64,000 nt of DNA, taken from positions 19,833,496 to 19,897,495 of the forward strand of contig OY855904.1 of assembly GCA_963693305.1 (NCBI GenBank). The letters are read 5' to 3'. Under the pieces are notes generated by a model that was not told the DNA's origin, ran no database searches, and was given only the letters and a program-made list of their open reading frames with translations. The translations under genes and the position numbers were made by a program. This document shows positions 21,600-34,851 of the stretch, piece after piece (the stretch's first letter is position 1; each line of letters opens with the position of its first letter). The stretch is from Meandrina meandrites (Eukaryota > Cnidaria > Anthozoa > Scleractinia > Meandrinidae).

Positions 21600-21840
21600 T
21601 CGAAAATGACGAAAAATCGCTGTCGCGACGAAAATGACGAAATTTATTCGCGAGCTGAAAGGAAGGGGGCAACGAAAACGACGAATTTGACGAAAATGAC
21701 GAAAAATCGCTATCGTGACGAAAATGACGAAAAATCGCAAGAGGGTCGACGAAAATGACGAAATTTATTCGCGAGCTGAAAGGAAGGGGGCAACGAAAGC
21801 GACGAATTGACCAAAATATTGATAAATCTCAAGAGGGTTA
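21600..21840 (+). repeat. Tandem repeat, ~121-bp period with GACGAAAATGACG sub-repeats
   Basis: AATTTATTCGCGAGCTGAAA recurs at 21641 and 21762. Between them lie several copies of ACGAAAATGACGAAAAATCG. Small ORFs across it are by-products of the repeat. Confidence 0.85.
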
Positions 21841-23012
21841 ATGATCACTACAAAATTTATTCCAGAGCTGCTAGGAAGTTTTCAATGTATAAACATACAA
21901 CTTTACCACAAGCCATAATTTGAAGTTTCACTCCCATTGAGAGTTAAATTTTAAGGGAATGACTACAAAATTGTTATGAAATCTATATTTTGCCTAAAAT
22001 TGATTACATGATTATTAGCCAACAGGTTTAAGCAAGAGTTGGCATAATAAAAATATAATAATGAAAAGAAAACTTACGTGGCTATGGGTTCTTCTGTTAT
22101 CTCTGTCATTTTATTTGTAGGTAACATAGTGTCTTGTAACCATATCTTGTATTGTAAATATCCTCATAATTGGAGGAGCAGGACCATTGAAGCCATTATT
22201 GCAGTCAATCTTGTGACAGATGTCTTTAGTATTTGCCATAGGTTGAGTTGAAGCCAATAAAAGTGAATCCATCATATATAGTTTTTTTACAATCCGGACA
22301 GTTGTGAACTGTAATTAAAGTGACTCTTCGTGCTTTCTTTCTGAAGTTGTTCAAAATATAAAAGTTCAATTCTACATCCTTGTTGCTACTCCATGGACGA
22401 AAACAAAGTCTTGACATGCATATAACAACAAAATTTAGGCATGATTTGACAGCCAAGGTCAAGGTGCACATTTCTTGCTGGATACAAGGCTTTAAAGTCT
22501 ACGCCGATGTTTTCTTTCGTCCTCTAACCAGCTAAATACCAGCTACCACACCACGATTATGACCAGACGCCAATGCATGGGGCACCTTTTAAAATTACAC
22601 CAAAGATTTCGTTGCTCCTTGGAATTGAAGAAGCTAGGGCATCTAACAGGATGCGGTGGTACATGGTGCGGATCCATAATTGGCATATTTCCGTATCTTC
22701 AGGGCATTTTCCGCTTAAAACAGAAAAAGTTGCTTCATATTAATGATGAAGCAGCTGCTCACCATCCTCACAAACAGAAATTTCGAAGAAAATGATTACT
22801 TTGAGGCAGTTTTCCCCCTAAAATTATGCCGAAAACAGCCCACTTCGATTGTAAACAATTTTTAACCTCCAGGCGTTCCACGCGTGTTGTCGTGATGGGC
22901 CTGGGCACCAGTTTTCTTTTAACGCTGATTTCTATTGGACGAAAAGCACTACCATTTCAGCGAATGGCAGTAGTTATAAGAACCTGCATTGAAAACTCCA
23001 ATCGCTATCACA
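21841..23012. other. Intergenic, no gene recognised
   Basis: AT-rich sequence with only short ORFs of no recognisable content. Confidence 0.5.
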
Positions 23013-23120
23013 ATGGATGAATTTGTCGTCAAAGAGACCAAGAAGAAGAAAGATCCCCACTTGGCTGTACACTTAACAGCAGCGAGCTTCAGGCCACGAA
23101 GCGGCCTAGCAAAGAACGAG
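23013..23120 (+). CDS. Possible orphan first exon (36 codons)
   Basis: ATG in a favourable context (CACAATGG) opens a lysine-rich 36-codon frame (MDEFVVKETKKKKDPH...) that ends in GAG followed by GTATAT, a plausible donor in phase 0. The tandem duplication begins right after it, so any downstream exons may have been displaced. No family is recognised and it may be chance. Confidence 0.2.
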
Positions 23121-23408
23121 GTATATTCATTTGTATTCTTTTCTTTCGCTGTTGTGTGGTTCGGATTATTCTTTTTAAATGTAAATGCGGCGAAAAAGGC
23201 TCTAACTTTTCTTCACATGTCTGAGGAGAAAGGAAACGCAAAACGTTTCGTTTGCTATATCGCTATATCCGATTAGTTCGACTGAACGTCAGAGGCGTAG
23301 TTTTGTAGCTGTGACAAGCCATCTTTAAAAATAAATATTAGTTTTTTACACAAGAATTTCTAGCAATTTATTCCATAATTGCCGCTTCAGTGACTCTCGC
23401 TGGACGGG

Positions 23409-25557
23409 AAGTCTGTCTCGCGAGACGGGAGTCGTGTCTCTTAAATTAGACGGAAATCGCGGGACGTAGTTCAAATTACGGACGTTGGCCGTGGGTTATT
23501 TTGTTACGTGCTCGATCAACCGGTGCGACACAATAGGGGAGAAGATAGTTGTATTTGGTAAAGCAGACTCACAACAGTTACCATTTAGCGGTAAGCATAC
23601 ATATTTTGTTTTAAATGAACCGAAGAGCGGCCTTTTTTTTGATCTGAGGTTAATAAGAGTGGACTCCTCGGTTACTATATAATTTTTGTCAGAACCAAAG
23701 GAAAATGAACGAAAAATGAACGAAAATGAATCCACTAAGGCATTTACATCATGGTTAAAAAAAAAACGGAAAACTGGGGTCGGAAGATGCTCAAATTACG
23801 GACGGACGTATATAATTTTAGTCAGAACCAAAGGAAAATGAACGAGTAGAAGTTGTTGTTTTAAGACAAAAATGCTATGCTTTGAAATTGCTCACAGGAA
23901 GTTCTGTACAGGCAACTTTATTCACTTCTGGGTATTTTAAATTCGTCAGGTAGGACAATTTTTGAAGAAGAAAACAAAAAACAAGTCGGTCCGGATAGCA
24001 ATGTAAAATTCGAACACAAACCTAATTCTGATTTTGAATAAACCTATTACAAATAAACAGAAATGCGCTTGTATTTGATTTTCACGCGAAAAAGCAGAGA
24101 GAAAGAGGAAGGGAGTTCTTAGCCATTCGAGGTCCGTTTTCCTCAACTTGAAACTGTTATTGAGCGTTTAATATATGGCATTAAATGTATTTGTTTCAAA
24201 GAAGGAAATCGAATTCGTTTTCGATCTAATGTTTTGCGCGTGTGTAAATAAGTATAGGCTGTCGCACTGGTGTTGACACTATGAGAATTTTGTACAGTTT
24301 GACGAATTAGTTTTAAACTAGGGATGATTTGGTTTCGTTAAGTGACGATTTATGAAAATCTCCTCGAATCACAGGGTAAAATTTGGTCAACGAATATGTC
24401 CGTTTAGAAATTCAGTGGTTATTCCCAGCCGTTGAAGATAGTCTTCAACTGACTAAATGCCCAGCAAGTCTGTCTCGCGAGACGGGAGTCGTGTCTCTTA
24501 AATTACACGGAAATCGCGGGACGTAGTTCCCGTCTCGAGGGAAACGGGACGAGATGAGTGACCTACTCTTTGGTGACGTGTCAATCGAGTATCAGTTTTT
24601 TGTAAATTATAGTCTGAAACTTTTAGTTTATCTACAAAAATCCACTAGGGCATTTACAGCATGGTTAAAAAAACAGAAAACTGGGGTCGGTAGATGCTCA
24701 AATTACGTACGTTGGCCGTGGGTTATTTTGTTACGTGCTCGATCAACCAGTGCGACACAATAGGGGAGAAGTTAAGTGTATTTTGGTAAAGCAGACTCAC
24801 AACAGTTACCATTTTGCGGTAAGCATACATATTTTGTTTTAAATGAGCCGAAGAGCGACCTTTTTGTTGATCTGAGGTTAATCAGAATGGACTCCTCCGT
24901 TAATATATAAATTTAGTCAGAACCAAAGGAAAATGAACGAGTAGAAGTTGTTGTTTTAAGACAAAAATGCTATGCTTTGAAATTGCTCACAGGAAGTTCT
25001 GTACAGACAACTTTATTCACTTCTGGGTATTTTAAATTCGTTAGGTAACACAATTTTTGAAGAAGAAAACAAAAAACAAGTCGGTCCGGATAGCAATGTA
25101 AAATTCGAACACAAACCTAATTCTGATTTCGAATAAACCTATTACAAATAAACAGAAATGCGCTTATATTTGATTTTCACGCGAAAAAGCAGAGAGACAG
25201 AGGAAGGGAGTTCTTAGCCATTCGAGGTCCGTTTTCCTCAACTTGAAACTGTTATTGAGCGTTTAATATATGGCACTAAATGTATTTGTTTCAAAGAAGG
25301 AAATCGAATTCGTTTTCGATCTAATGTTTTGCGCGTGTATAAATAAGCATAGACTGTCGCACTGGTGTTGACACTATGGGAATTTTGTACAGTTTGACGA
25401 ATTAGTTTTAAAAAAGGGATGATTTGGTTTCGTTAAGTGACGATTTATGAAAATCTCCTCGAATCGCAAGGTAAAATTTGGTCAACGAATATGTCCGTTT
25501 AGAAATTCAGTGGTTATTCCCAGCCGTTGAAGATAGTCTTCAACTGACTAAATGCCC
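23409..25557 (+). repeat. Two ~1.06-1.09-kb direct repeats within copy A
   Basis: AAGTCTGTCTCGCGAGACGG occurs at 23409 and 24466. The sequence runs in parallel through TTGGCCGTGGGTTATTTTG and CCATTCGAGGTCCGTTTTCC to TTCAACTGACTAAATGCCC. A 65-codon ORF (MAVGYFVTCSINRCD..., GTG start) recurs in these repeats but is frameshifted in one copy, so it is not called a gene. Confidence 0.85.
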
Positions 25558-28500
25558 GGCAGTCAGGAATTTTCACAGATTTCCGACGGAAGGTCTTATT
25601 CAAAGCTTTAGAGAGTATTCTATCTTTGCTTGAAAATGGCAAGCGATTTCAAAAATTATGTTGGTTTTGTAAAGTTGATAAATTTTCGTATAGACTGTCG
25701 CACTGGTGTTAACACTGTTCAATTTTCTAAATGCCCGAGTGTTAGCCGAAATTTTCATAGATTTTCGACGGAGTCTTATTCAAACCTATCTTTGTTTGGA
25801 AAGACAACGCGATTTCAAAAATTATTCTGGTTTTGTATAGTTGATAAATGTTCCAATAACTTCAGCATACTATAATATATTGTGGTCAGAAAATTGTTAG
25901 AATTTTGACGGAAAGACCTGTTCAACCTTTTAAGAGTGTTCTATGATGTTTATTCAGAAATGCTAAGCGATTTCAAGAGCTGTTTTGTGTTAATGAAAAG
26001 TCTCAAATTTTCGTAGCTAAAGCATGCTATCAAATTGCCATGCTCTTAACACTTACAAAATGTTTGGTCAGACTCAGAGTTAGAAGTTGTTACAGAATTT
26101 CAATACAAATTAAGACCTGCTCAAACCTCTTGAAAGTATTCAGTCGTTATTCAGAAATGTCTAACGATTTCAAGAGCTATTTTGGTTTTGTAGTTGACTA
26201 ATGTTTTGAGCTTGGTCATACCTTCCAACCTGGAAAGAAAGATAGACGGCTATTTTTGTCAGATCTTCCCCAAAATGATCTAAAACAGGCGTTGACTGCT
26301 CGGCATTTAGTCTATTTGTGACCGTACCCGTGAGTCTGACCGTACCCGTGAGTCTGACTATAAAAACATGACGATTTCACACAAGCTCAGAGAATTCGTC
26401 AACTACAAAACCAAAATAGCTATTTGAATCGCTTGGCATTTTTGAATAAAGATAGAATACCCTCAAGAGGTTTAAGCAGGTCTTTCCGTCGAAATTCCAA
26501 CAATTTCTGACTGTGAGTCTGCCCAAAAATGTTCCAAGTGTCAACAACGTGGTGATTTTATAGCTAGTATGCCGAAGCTAGGAAAATTTATTAACTACAC
26601 AAAACCAAAGTAATTCTTGAAATCGCTTTCCATTTCTTAACAAAGATAGAACCCTATCTAAAGGATAGAATAAGACTTTCAGTCGAAAATCTGTGAAATT
26701 GTGACCATAAATTTTATAAGTGTTAAAAACATGGCGATTTTATGTAATGTTTAATAAATGAGCAGCAGTGTTTTATCAAGTTAAAATCACGAGGCGCAGC
26801 CGAGTGTTTTAGCCTTGATAAAACACGAACTGCGAATTTATTGAACGGCTTCAAAACTTTTTGATATAGATCTACTAATTCTTGCACTAGTTTTTAGATT
26901 TGGGGTTATTTTGGCCTAGGAAATTGGACGTAAAGTTTAGCCGTGTCTTTATCAGATATAAAGACACTCATTAAACATTAATTTATTTTGTATTTTCTTC
27001 ATGAACTTTTTGAAAGTATGTTCAGAAACTTGGAAAATGTTTCAATCTCAGGAGCAAAATAATTTTTGTAATCGCCTCGCATTTCCAAGCAGAGATAGAA
27101 CACTCTCTAAAGATTGGAATAAGACTTCCTTCGAAATTTGTAGAAATTTATGACTTTGAGCCTGGCCATAAATTTTCTAAGTGTCAAGAACATGGTGATT
27201 TTATAGTATGCACAGAAAATTTATCAACTGTAGAGACAAAATAATTTTTTGAAATCGCCTCGCATTTCCAAGCAGAGATAGAACACTCTTTAAAGGCTGG
27301 AATAAGACTTTCCGTCGAAAATCTATGAAAATATCTGACTGTGAGTCTGACCATAAATTTTCTCAAGAACATGGTGATTTTATAGTAGGCTCAGAAACTT
27401 GTAAATTTCCTGCAGATTCGATTCGATTTCGCTAATTTATTGCAAGCCACTATCAAATTCACGCATGAAATGTCATCAGAAAAAATTGTTTTCCTTTATA
27501 GGAGCACGGTTCACTGACAGCAAAACTTAAGATGTTCAAACTCATTTCAAGCCTACAGAAACTTTCCAATATACGCATTTCTCTTCATGTCACCTTTTTA
27601 GTGTTAACAAGGGTTTTATCAAAGGAGAAGCTTTGCGTTTGCTGAGAACAAACTCGGTTAAAGAAACTTTTGAGTTTCGAAAACTAACTCAATTAATCGA
27701 AAACTGACTCAATTAATCGAGCGAGGTTACCCTCGGGAACTCGCAGAGAAAATCTTAGCCGAAGTACACTTCTAATTGCGATCTAAGGATTTAAAAACAA
27801 AACTACAACATCTAACAATGTTTTGCCTTTTCTCACTACTTTCAACCCGGCCACTCCGAATCTTAAAAAGATTCTCATGAAACACTGGCATCTCATAACT
27901 GAGAACAACAAACTCGCTCAAACATTTCCTAAACCTCCAATTGTCGCTTATCGGAAGGAAAAGTCTCTGAAAGACATTTTAGTCAGAGCAAAAATTCCTT
28001 CGCGCATTTAGCAACAACATTTGGGAGTTATATACGGTAAGGGTCTAGTGACAATATTACAAAACCTAAATTTTCTTAGTGTCAAGACCATCGTGATTTT
28101 GTAGTATGCTCAGAAACTTGGAAATTTCCTGCAGAGGCAAAATGATTTTTGAAATCGCCTCGCATTTCCAAACAAAGATAGAACACTCTCAAAGGTTGGA
28201 ATACGACTTTCCGTCGAAAATCTGTGAAAATTTCTGACTGTGAGTCTGACCATAAATTTTCTAAGTGTCAAGAATGGCGATTGTATAGTACATGTATGCC
28301 TAGAAATTTGGAACCTTCAGGAGCAAACGTTTGAAATCGCTTTGCATTTTCAAACAAAGATACAACACTTTCTAGAGGTTGGAATAAGACTCTCCGTCGA
28401 AAATCTATGAAAATTTCTTTGGGTCTGACCATAAATTTTCCAAGTGTTTAGAACATGGCGATTTTATAGTATGCTCAGAAACTTGGAAAATTTATCAACT

Positions 28501-28635
28501 GCAGAGGCAAAATAATTTTTGAAGTCGCTTCGCATTTCCAAACAAAGAGTTTGAATAAAACTTTTTCTACGAAAATCTCTGGCTGCTGGGCATTAACTCA
28601 ATTGAGGACCATTCCCACCTGCCGGGAATGGACAC
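25508..28635. repeat. 3.1-kb inverted repeat built from ~170-bp units (foldback-like), copy A
   Basis: The left end, TTATTCCCAGCC...AACTGACTAAATGCCC followed by GGCAGTCAGGAATTTTC, has its reverse complement at the right (CTGGCTGCTGGGCATTAACTC...CATTCCCACCTGCCGGGAATGG). Inside, degenerate ~170-bp units run forward at 25560-26230 and reverse at 26340-28600. Reverse units are recognised by GCATTTCCAA.CA.AGATAGAA and GACTTTCCGTCGAAAATCT. A Penelope-like fragment sits within the right array. Confidence 0.8.
27610..28011 (+). pseudogene. Penelope-like retroelement fragment, broken copy
   Basis: The coding piece GEALRLLRTNS..ERGYPREL..LKKILMKHWHLI..PPIVAYRKEKSLKDILVRAK is of the type found between the RT and GIY-YIG parts of Penelope-like elements. 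A small internal duplication (ACTCAATTAATCGA twice near 27690), a stop at 27772 and a missing base near 27800 break it. The copy at 43450-43842 is intact over the same stretch. Confidence 0.65.
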
Positions 28636-30052
28636 GGCGTTTAAATTTCCTGATTCATAAGAAAATATATATACTGAAAATGAGGTTTCAAGCTGATTAA
28701 AAAATCTGTGCACATGAAACGATCAAATCTGCTTAGAAAAGTAACATGTTTTTGTCAGTCCCTTTTCGCATCAGTGAAATGAAATAAGCAATCACTGTCT
28801 AAACGAAGAACACATTTTCTTCAATCGCTGTACAATCGTAGTAAATCTTTCAACTTCAGTTCTTGAATGCATTGTGAGATTTTTTTACCAATTCAGTAAA
28901 AATATTTAAACAGAATTACTCCATTCTATGCAAGTATTTTGCTCTGGGTATTTTTTACGGATCGCGGTAAACTGATAAATATTGGATAGCAGGGAATTCA
29001 GACTGGCTTAATATAACTCAGTTTAATCCCAGTTATTTTATTTTATTTTGCCACTAGAGTGTAACCTACGTAGATGTATCTGTAGTTCTAGCTCGTTAAG
29101 ATTCGAGAAAAGTAAATTTCAAGTTGGTTTGGCTACTTTACTTTTGCTTACTAAAAAAAAGTTAACTATGCCTTCAGTACTTTAATCATTAAACTTCACT
29201 AATGTTCTTCGAAAATCGTTCCAAACTCCGGTCCTTTTTCCTATAGAAAAGGGCAAACAAAATAAAAATTTAATTGTAAGCTTTAGAACAAATACCGGTA
29301 AAGCTAGTGTTAAAAGTTTACAACTATGTCCCTGTCTTACAGTTGTTTGAAATTCTTTTTCTTGGGCTTTTTCGGTTGGAATTCTCTTTTAGACTCGTTT
29401 GGCTATTTGAAGGGTTTCCGTTTTCAGGTGAACACGGGTATCTCATCTAGTATTATGGGAAAAGTTCTACAATTTTTGTGCGTCTAATACATACTTTTTA
29501 GAGTATTCGTGAGCTCTATTTATGAAGCAGACATCACAGAATTGAATTAATCATTCATAGGACCTATTTTATTTCAAACATTCTGCATTCTTGCAGACCA
29601 CTTTAAAATTCAATTGGTGGTTTTCAAAGTTGTGCTCGTCTTGTTTAAAACAGTAAAGAAGTAACTCCGTTAAATTCCTTACTAAAGAACGGAAGATCTC
29701 CTTTACGGATGCTGAATATCTTATTATTTCAGAAGAAAAAGGTTTTCCTGCATAAGTACAGCAGTACAGCTGAATAAAATTCAATTAGAAGTATTTTAAA
29801 CTAAAAACAAGACTGGATAGAGTCGGCTTATTTGAAATCGTAACCTGACCAAACTCAATGACGGACAAAACTTAAACAAAAAGATACATCTGTCGAATGT
29901 TTTTTCAACCTAGAAAGCTGCCCAAATTCGAAGCCTGCAAAACAAAGGCTTAGTGCTAACAGTGTGCGAAACGTTTCTTCGCGTTCCTTGTTTTAATATC
30001 AATATTTGTTGTGTGGTTCAAAATAACTGGCTGACATATTCCGTTGCTACTC
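28636..30052. other. Spacer upstream of peptide copy A
   Basis: No gene is recognised. It is duplicated at 44470-45847 with about 95% or better identity by eye and a few small deletions (for example near 45075-45135). Confidence 0.6.
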
Positions 30053-30058
30053 TATAAA
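30053..30058 (+). promoter_or_regulatory. Putative TATA box of peptide copy A
   Basis: TATAAA lies about 89 bp upstream of the ATG in ACTCTATAAATTCAATC. The same sequence precedes the copy at 45937. Copy 1 at 2125 has foreign sequence in this position. Confidence 0.5.
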
Positions 30059-30141
30059 TTCAATCTGTCCTTGTTGTTGCATCAAACCTTTTCAGCCCCG
30101 AGTGAGACTCATTGCCTGCTAAAGAAGAGAAACCGCCCAAA

Positions 30142-31821
30142 ATGTTTCGCCGTTTGACAACAGCGCTCGTCGTGACTCTTCTCGTTCTTTCCCACGTTGT
30201 CGGTTAGTAATAATGCTGTTTTTGCTTTTAAAAATTTAAGAATGATTTACTAAGCTAGTTAATAATTTCTCTAACCACTGTACTGAGCTATTTTCCTCTC
30301 AAACGCTGTGTTAATTATATTAATTAAATCTGAGTAAAAAGGCAAAACTTTCCGCGAAAATTAGAAGGGTTTCAAAGTCTACATAGGAGTCTGTTAATCC
30401 GGGTAAAGCCGGAATAGACATCACAATGACGTTTTTCGTCATTTTGTTCCTCTAAACAGATGCCAAGACAGACGAATTCTTGCAAATGAAGCTTTACAAT
30501 CACGACGTTCAAGTCTCTGATTCTGAGATGCATGCAATGCTAAAGAAGGCAAACCTGGCGGGCCGTGGCTACAAGAAGGAAGTTGTCGTCAAGGTGGTGC
30601 ATAGTGCCGAAGGTGGACAAGAATACCGGGTATGTACTGTCATTCTGTGTGTATTTGGACGTATCTTACATATCATCAGCTTGTAACTCGTACGTTCGAA
30701 TAAATGCAAAATAAGGTGTCCGAATTGACTAAAAAACTCTTCCTTCCTGATTTTTAGTGTTAGTGTAATGTTTCTTTGTGAAAACTCTGGAAACTGACTG
30801 CATGTACTGTGTTTGGAGTTTGTGATAGTTTTTTTAATCATTCATTGTTCTGCCATCTCCAGAATGCGCACTACTACTACAAGGATGTCAGCTGCTCAAA
30901 GATGCAGGTGGTGGAGCAAGAATTGTACCTTTTATTCCCAGGTAAACATATGTAAAAAAGGTGTTTGATCCTGATGCTTCTTACATTATAGGTCTACTTT
31001 TTCAACCGAGTTGCTTTCTACAGAAACAATAATGATTAAAAGAGGCTCACTTGGATATGGCAATTAAAAGAATAAGGAAGGTGGAAACGAAAACCCGACG
31101 TCTTCAGAATAATGTTATAGTTTTAAGCTCACTTTGGAATTTTCAGATTAAGGTCGCCGGCACAGTACCCTTGCTTTAATTATGTCTTTATTTATTTAAA
31201 GGGTATACACGAACTGTGTCGACTGAAGCCGACAGCAAACGAATTTTGAGGGATTTACAACACGACACCCCCTCGAGAAATTTATTAATGAGAACGAACG
31301 AACGAACGAATGGCTTTTTAAGATCAAGGCGTGATAATTGAAGGTAAAATTACAGATGAAGCTTACGCGAAGAAAAATTTAAACAGTATACCGGTCATAA
31401 AACTGTAAACTTTCAAATATTCTCTGCATACTTAAGTGTCACTCCGTGGCTATGATTGGCTTGATGAAACCGTGAAGATCAGAATAAAAAAAAATAGATG
31501 CTACCAGAAGTGGACTAACCGTTACCTTGTCACAGTTTTGAATGGAAAATACATGATTTTGTTTAATCAAGTATTATTTATAACATAATATTTCCGACCC
31601 CTCTGCCAGGTATAATTGGAAAAGATATGGAGAACAAGCTTAAAAGAGAAATGAAAACCAGGCATCTTGGCAGCATGGGACAGTGTAGAGCGGGACTGGA
31701 AGTTCATTTCAGGGAAGCTGAGAGCTGCGATGACAATCAGAAAGCTGTCTCTAAACGACGTAAGAAGCGTGGATGCGGCTGGTTGTGCGTCATTTGCATT
31801 AGTCTCAAAATCATGAACTGA
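30142..31821 (+). CDS. Secreted cysteine-containing peptide precursor, copy A (four exons)
   Basis: Exons are 30142-30202, 30460-30629, 30863-30941 and 31610-31821, with canonical GT/AG borders and intron phases 1, 0 and 1. The product is 173 aa. A signal peptide occupies residues 1-20 (MFRRLTTALV...LSHVV). The pro-region covers about 22-151 and has an amphipathic helix (DSEMHAMLKKANL), a beta-like stretch (YKKEVVVKVVH) and HYYYKDVSC. The polybasic site KRRKKR is at 152-157. The C-terminal 16 residues GCGWLCVICISLKIMN would be released by furin-type cleavage. Cysteines are at 88, 129, 143, 159, 163 and 166. The layout (signal, conserved pro-domain over several exons, last exon carrying the variable mature part) is like cathelicidins and other defence or hormone precursors, but I see no sequence match to a named family. 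A TATA-like box lies about 89 bp upstream. Acting outside the cell is inferred from the signal peptide. Confidence 0.75.
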
Positions 31822-32577
31822 AAAAATGTCTTTAAAGGCACCTAAAGTTCCACATTTTAGTGAGGTCTTTTAGTTACTATAATCGACTTTGTGGAAAGAA
31901 TTAGCCGATGACGCTTGTAGAAGAAATAAAAGCTTTAAAAAAAATCAATCCCTAAAGTATTTCTTTGTTTATGTTTAGTGGGCTTAGATATTTCAGTTTT
32001 TACCGATTTCGAGGACTTTGCTTATCGTTGGTATGGCTATATCAATTTCCCAATTACACCAAACTTCGTCTCAAGACCAACAACTGAGGCAAATTTTGCA
32101 TCGCTCCAACTAAGGAAAGAAAAAAAAAAGACTATTTAAAACTGTTTCGAAAGACATTGAGTTAGAATTTCGTTGCACTGCCCCTCATGGACTGAAGAAA
32201 CATTCGTTTTACCCGTTTTCAAACTTGTCCACAACTGGTTTCAATCAGTTATTCTTTTACTATAGTAAAACCTTGTGCCAGAGACGCGATTATCTATACG
32301 GACATTTACTGAAACCAGCGAAAACTGAAATTTGCATCAAAAACGTAGCTTTCACTACTTGCAATACAGCACCCTGCGAGCCGAGCCCTTTCTTTTCCGC
32401 TGATACAGCTATTTCAAATAAGGTTGTCGGATTATAGCTTCAAGCCTACCATTCAAGACCGAATGGTGCCATGGGTGTTTACTGGAATTTGCATATCAGC
32501 GTTGAGGAAATCTATACGTTTGTATTTTTGCACGTGGAGTATTTTTTTCTTTACGTGAAACCTTTCTTTTATCTTTT
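31822..32577. other. 3' flank of peptide copy A
   Basis: AATAAAAGCTTT at about 31925 is a plausible polyadenylation region. Downstream the sequence is conserved with copy B, where a 116-codon ORF is open (47796-48146). Here the same stretch is frameshifted by a longer A run near 32120, so I treat it as non-coding. Confidence 0.5.
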
Positions 32578-34851
32578 CTGTCGCTGTTGTGTGGTTCGGA
32601 TTATTCTTTTTAAATGTAAATGCGGCGAAAAAGGCTTTAGCTTTTCTTCACATGTCTGAAGAGAAAGGAAACGCAAAACGTTTCGTTTGATATATCGCTA
32701 TGTCTGATTAGTTCGACTGAACGTCAGAGGCGTAGTTTTGTAGCTGTGACAAGCCATCTTTAAAAATAAATATTAGTTTTTTACACAAGAATTTCTAGCA
32801 ATATATTCCATAATTGCCGCTTCAGTGACTCTCGCTGGACGGGAAGTCTGTCTCGCGATGGAGACGGGAGTCGTGTCTCTTAAATTAGACGGAAATCGCG
32901 GGACGTAGTTCAAATTACGGACGTTGGCCGTGGGTTATTTTGTTACGTGCTCGATCAACCGGTGCGACACAATAGGGGAGAAGATAGTTGTATTTGGTAA
33001 AGCAGACTCACAACAGTTACCATTTAGCGGTAAGCATACATATTTTGTTTTAAATGAACCGAAGAGCGGCCTTTTTTTTGATCTGAGGTTAATAAGAGTG
33101 GACTCCTCGGTTACTATATAATTTTTGTCAGAACCAAAGGAAAATGAATGAAAAATGAACGAAAATGAATCCACTAAGGCATTTACATCATGGTTAAAAA
33201 AAACCCGGAAAACTGTGGTCGGAAGATGCTCAAATTACGGACGGACGTATATAATTTTAGTCAGAACCAAAGGAAAATGAACGAGTAGAAGTTGTTGTTT
33301 TAAGACAAAAATGCTATGCTTTGAAATTTCTCACAGGAAGTTCTGTACAGGCAACTTTATTCACTTCTGGGTATTTTAAATTCATCAGGTAACACAATTT
33401 TTGAAGAAGAAAACAAAAAACAAGTCGGTCCGGATAGCAATGTAACCTTCGAACACAAACCTAATTCTGATTTTGAATAAACCTATTACAAATAAACAGA
33501 AATGCGCTTGTATTTGATTTTCACGCGAAAAAGCAGAGAGACAGAGGAAGGGAGTTCTTAGCCATTCGAGGTCCGTTTTCCTCAACTTGAAACTGTTATT
33601 GAGCGTTTAATATATGGCACTAAATGTATTTGTTTCAAAGAAGGAAATCGAATTCGTTTTCGATCTAATGTTTTGCGCGTGTGTAAATAAGCATAGACTG
33701 TCGCACTGGTGTTGACACTATGAGAATTTTGTACAGTTTGACGAATTAGTTTTAAACTAGGGATGATTTGGTTTCGTTAAGTGACGATTTATGAAAATCT
33801 CCTAGAATCGCAGGGTAAAATTTGGTCAACGAATATGTCCGTTTAGAAATTCAGTGGTTATTCCCAGCCGTTGAAGATAGTCTTCAACTGACTAAATGCC
33901 CAGCAAGTCTGTCTCGCGAGACGAGAGTCGTGTCTCTTAAATTACACGGAAATCGCGGGACGTAGTTCCCGTCTCGAGGGAAACGGGACGAGATGAGTGA
34001 CCTACTCTTTGGTGACGTGTCAATTGAGTATCAGTTTTTTTGTAAATTATAGTCTGAAACTTTTAGTTTATCTACAAAAATCCACTAGGGCATTTACAGC
34101 ATGGTTAAAAAAACGGAAAACTGGGGTCGGTAGATGCTCAAATTACGTACGTTGGCCGTGGGTTATTTTGTTACGTGCTCGATCAACCAGTGCGACACAA
34201 TAGGGGAGAAGTTAGGTGTATTTGGTAAAGCAGACTCACAACAGTTACCATTTAGCGGTAAGCATACATATTTTGTTTTAAATGAGCCGAAGAGCGACCT
34301 TTTTGTTGATCTGAGGTTAATCAGAATGGACTCCTCCGTTAATATATAAATTTAGTCAGAACCAAAGGAATATGAACGAGTGGAAGTTGTTGTTTTAAGA
34401 CAAAAATGCTATGCTTTGAAATTGCTCACAGGAAGTTCTGTACAGACAACTTTATTCACTTCTGGGTATTTTAAATTCGTCAGGTAACACAATTTTTGAA
34501 GAAGAAAACAAAAAACAAGTCGGTCCGGATAGCAATGTAAAATTCGAACACAAACCTAATTCTGATTTTGAATAAACCTATTACAAATAAACAGAAATGC
34601 GCTTGTATTTGATTTTCACGCGAAAAAGCAGAGAGACAGAGGAAGGGAGTTCTTAGCCATTCGAGGTCCGTTTTCCTCAACTTGAAACTGTTATTGAGCG
34701 TTTAATATATGGCACTAAATGTATTTGTTTCAAAGAAGGAAATCGAATTCGTTTTCGATCTAATGTTTTGCGCGTGTATAAATAAGCATAGACTGTCGCA
34801 CTGGTGTTGACACTATGAGAATTTTGTACAGTTTGACGAATTAGTTTTAAA

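Larger units (their letters stand above)
23140..32577. repeat. Tandem duplicated unit, copy A (~9.4 kb)
   Basis: The unit starts at TATTCTTTTCTTTCGCTGTT and is repeated from about 32566, with near-identical order and sequence to about 48420. A ~100-bp segment containing AATGTAAATGCGGCGAAAAA occurs at the start, the junction and the end (about 23140, 32566 and 48391). Without later insertions copy B is about the same length. Confidence 0.9.

Noticed and set aside
22559..22795. 78-codon ORF
   Set aside because: No recognisable domain, no splice context and no paralogue in the window.
23485..34349. 65-codon ORF MAVGYFVTCSINRCD... recurring in the 1.06-kb repeats
   Set aside because: Repetition comes from tandem duplication of the DNA. 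One copy (near 24700) is frameshifted and there is no ATG start or domain.
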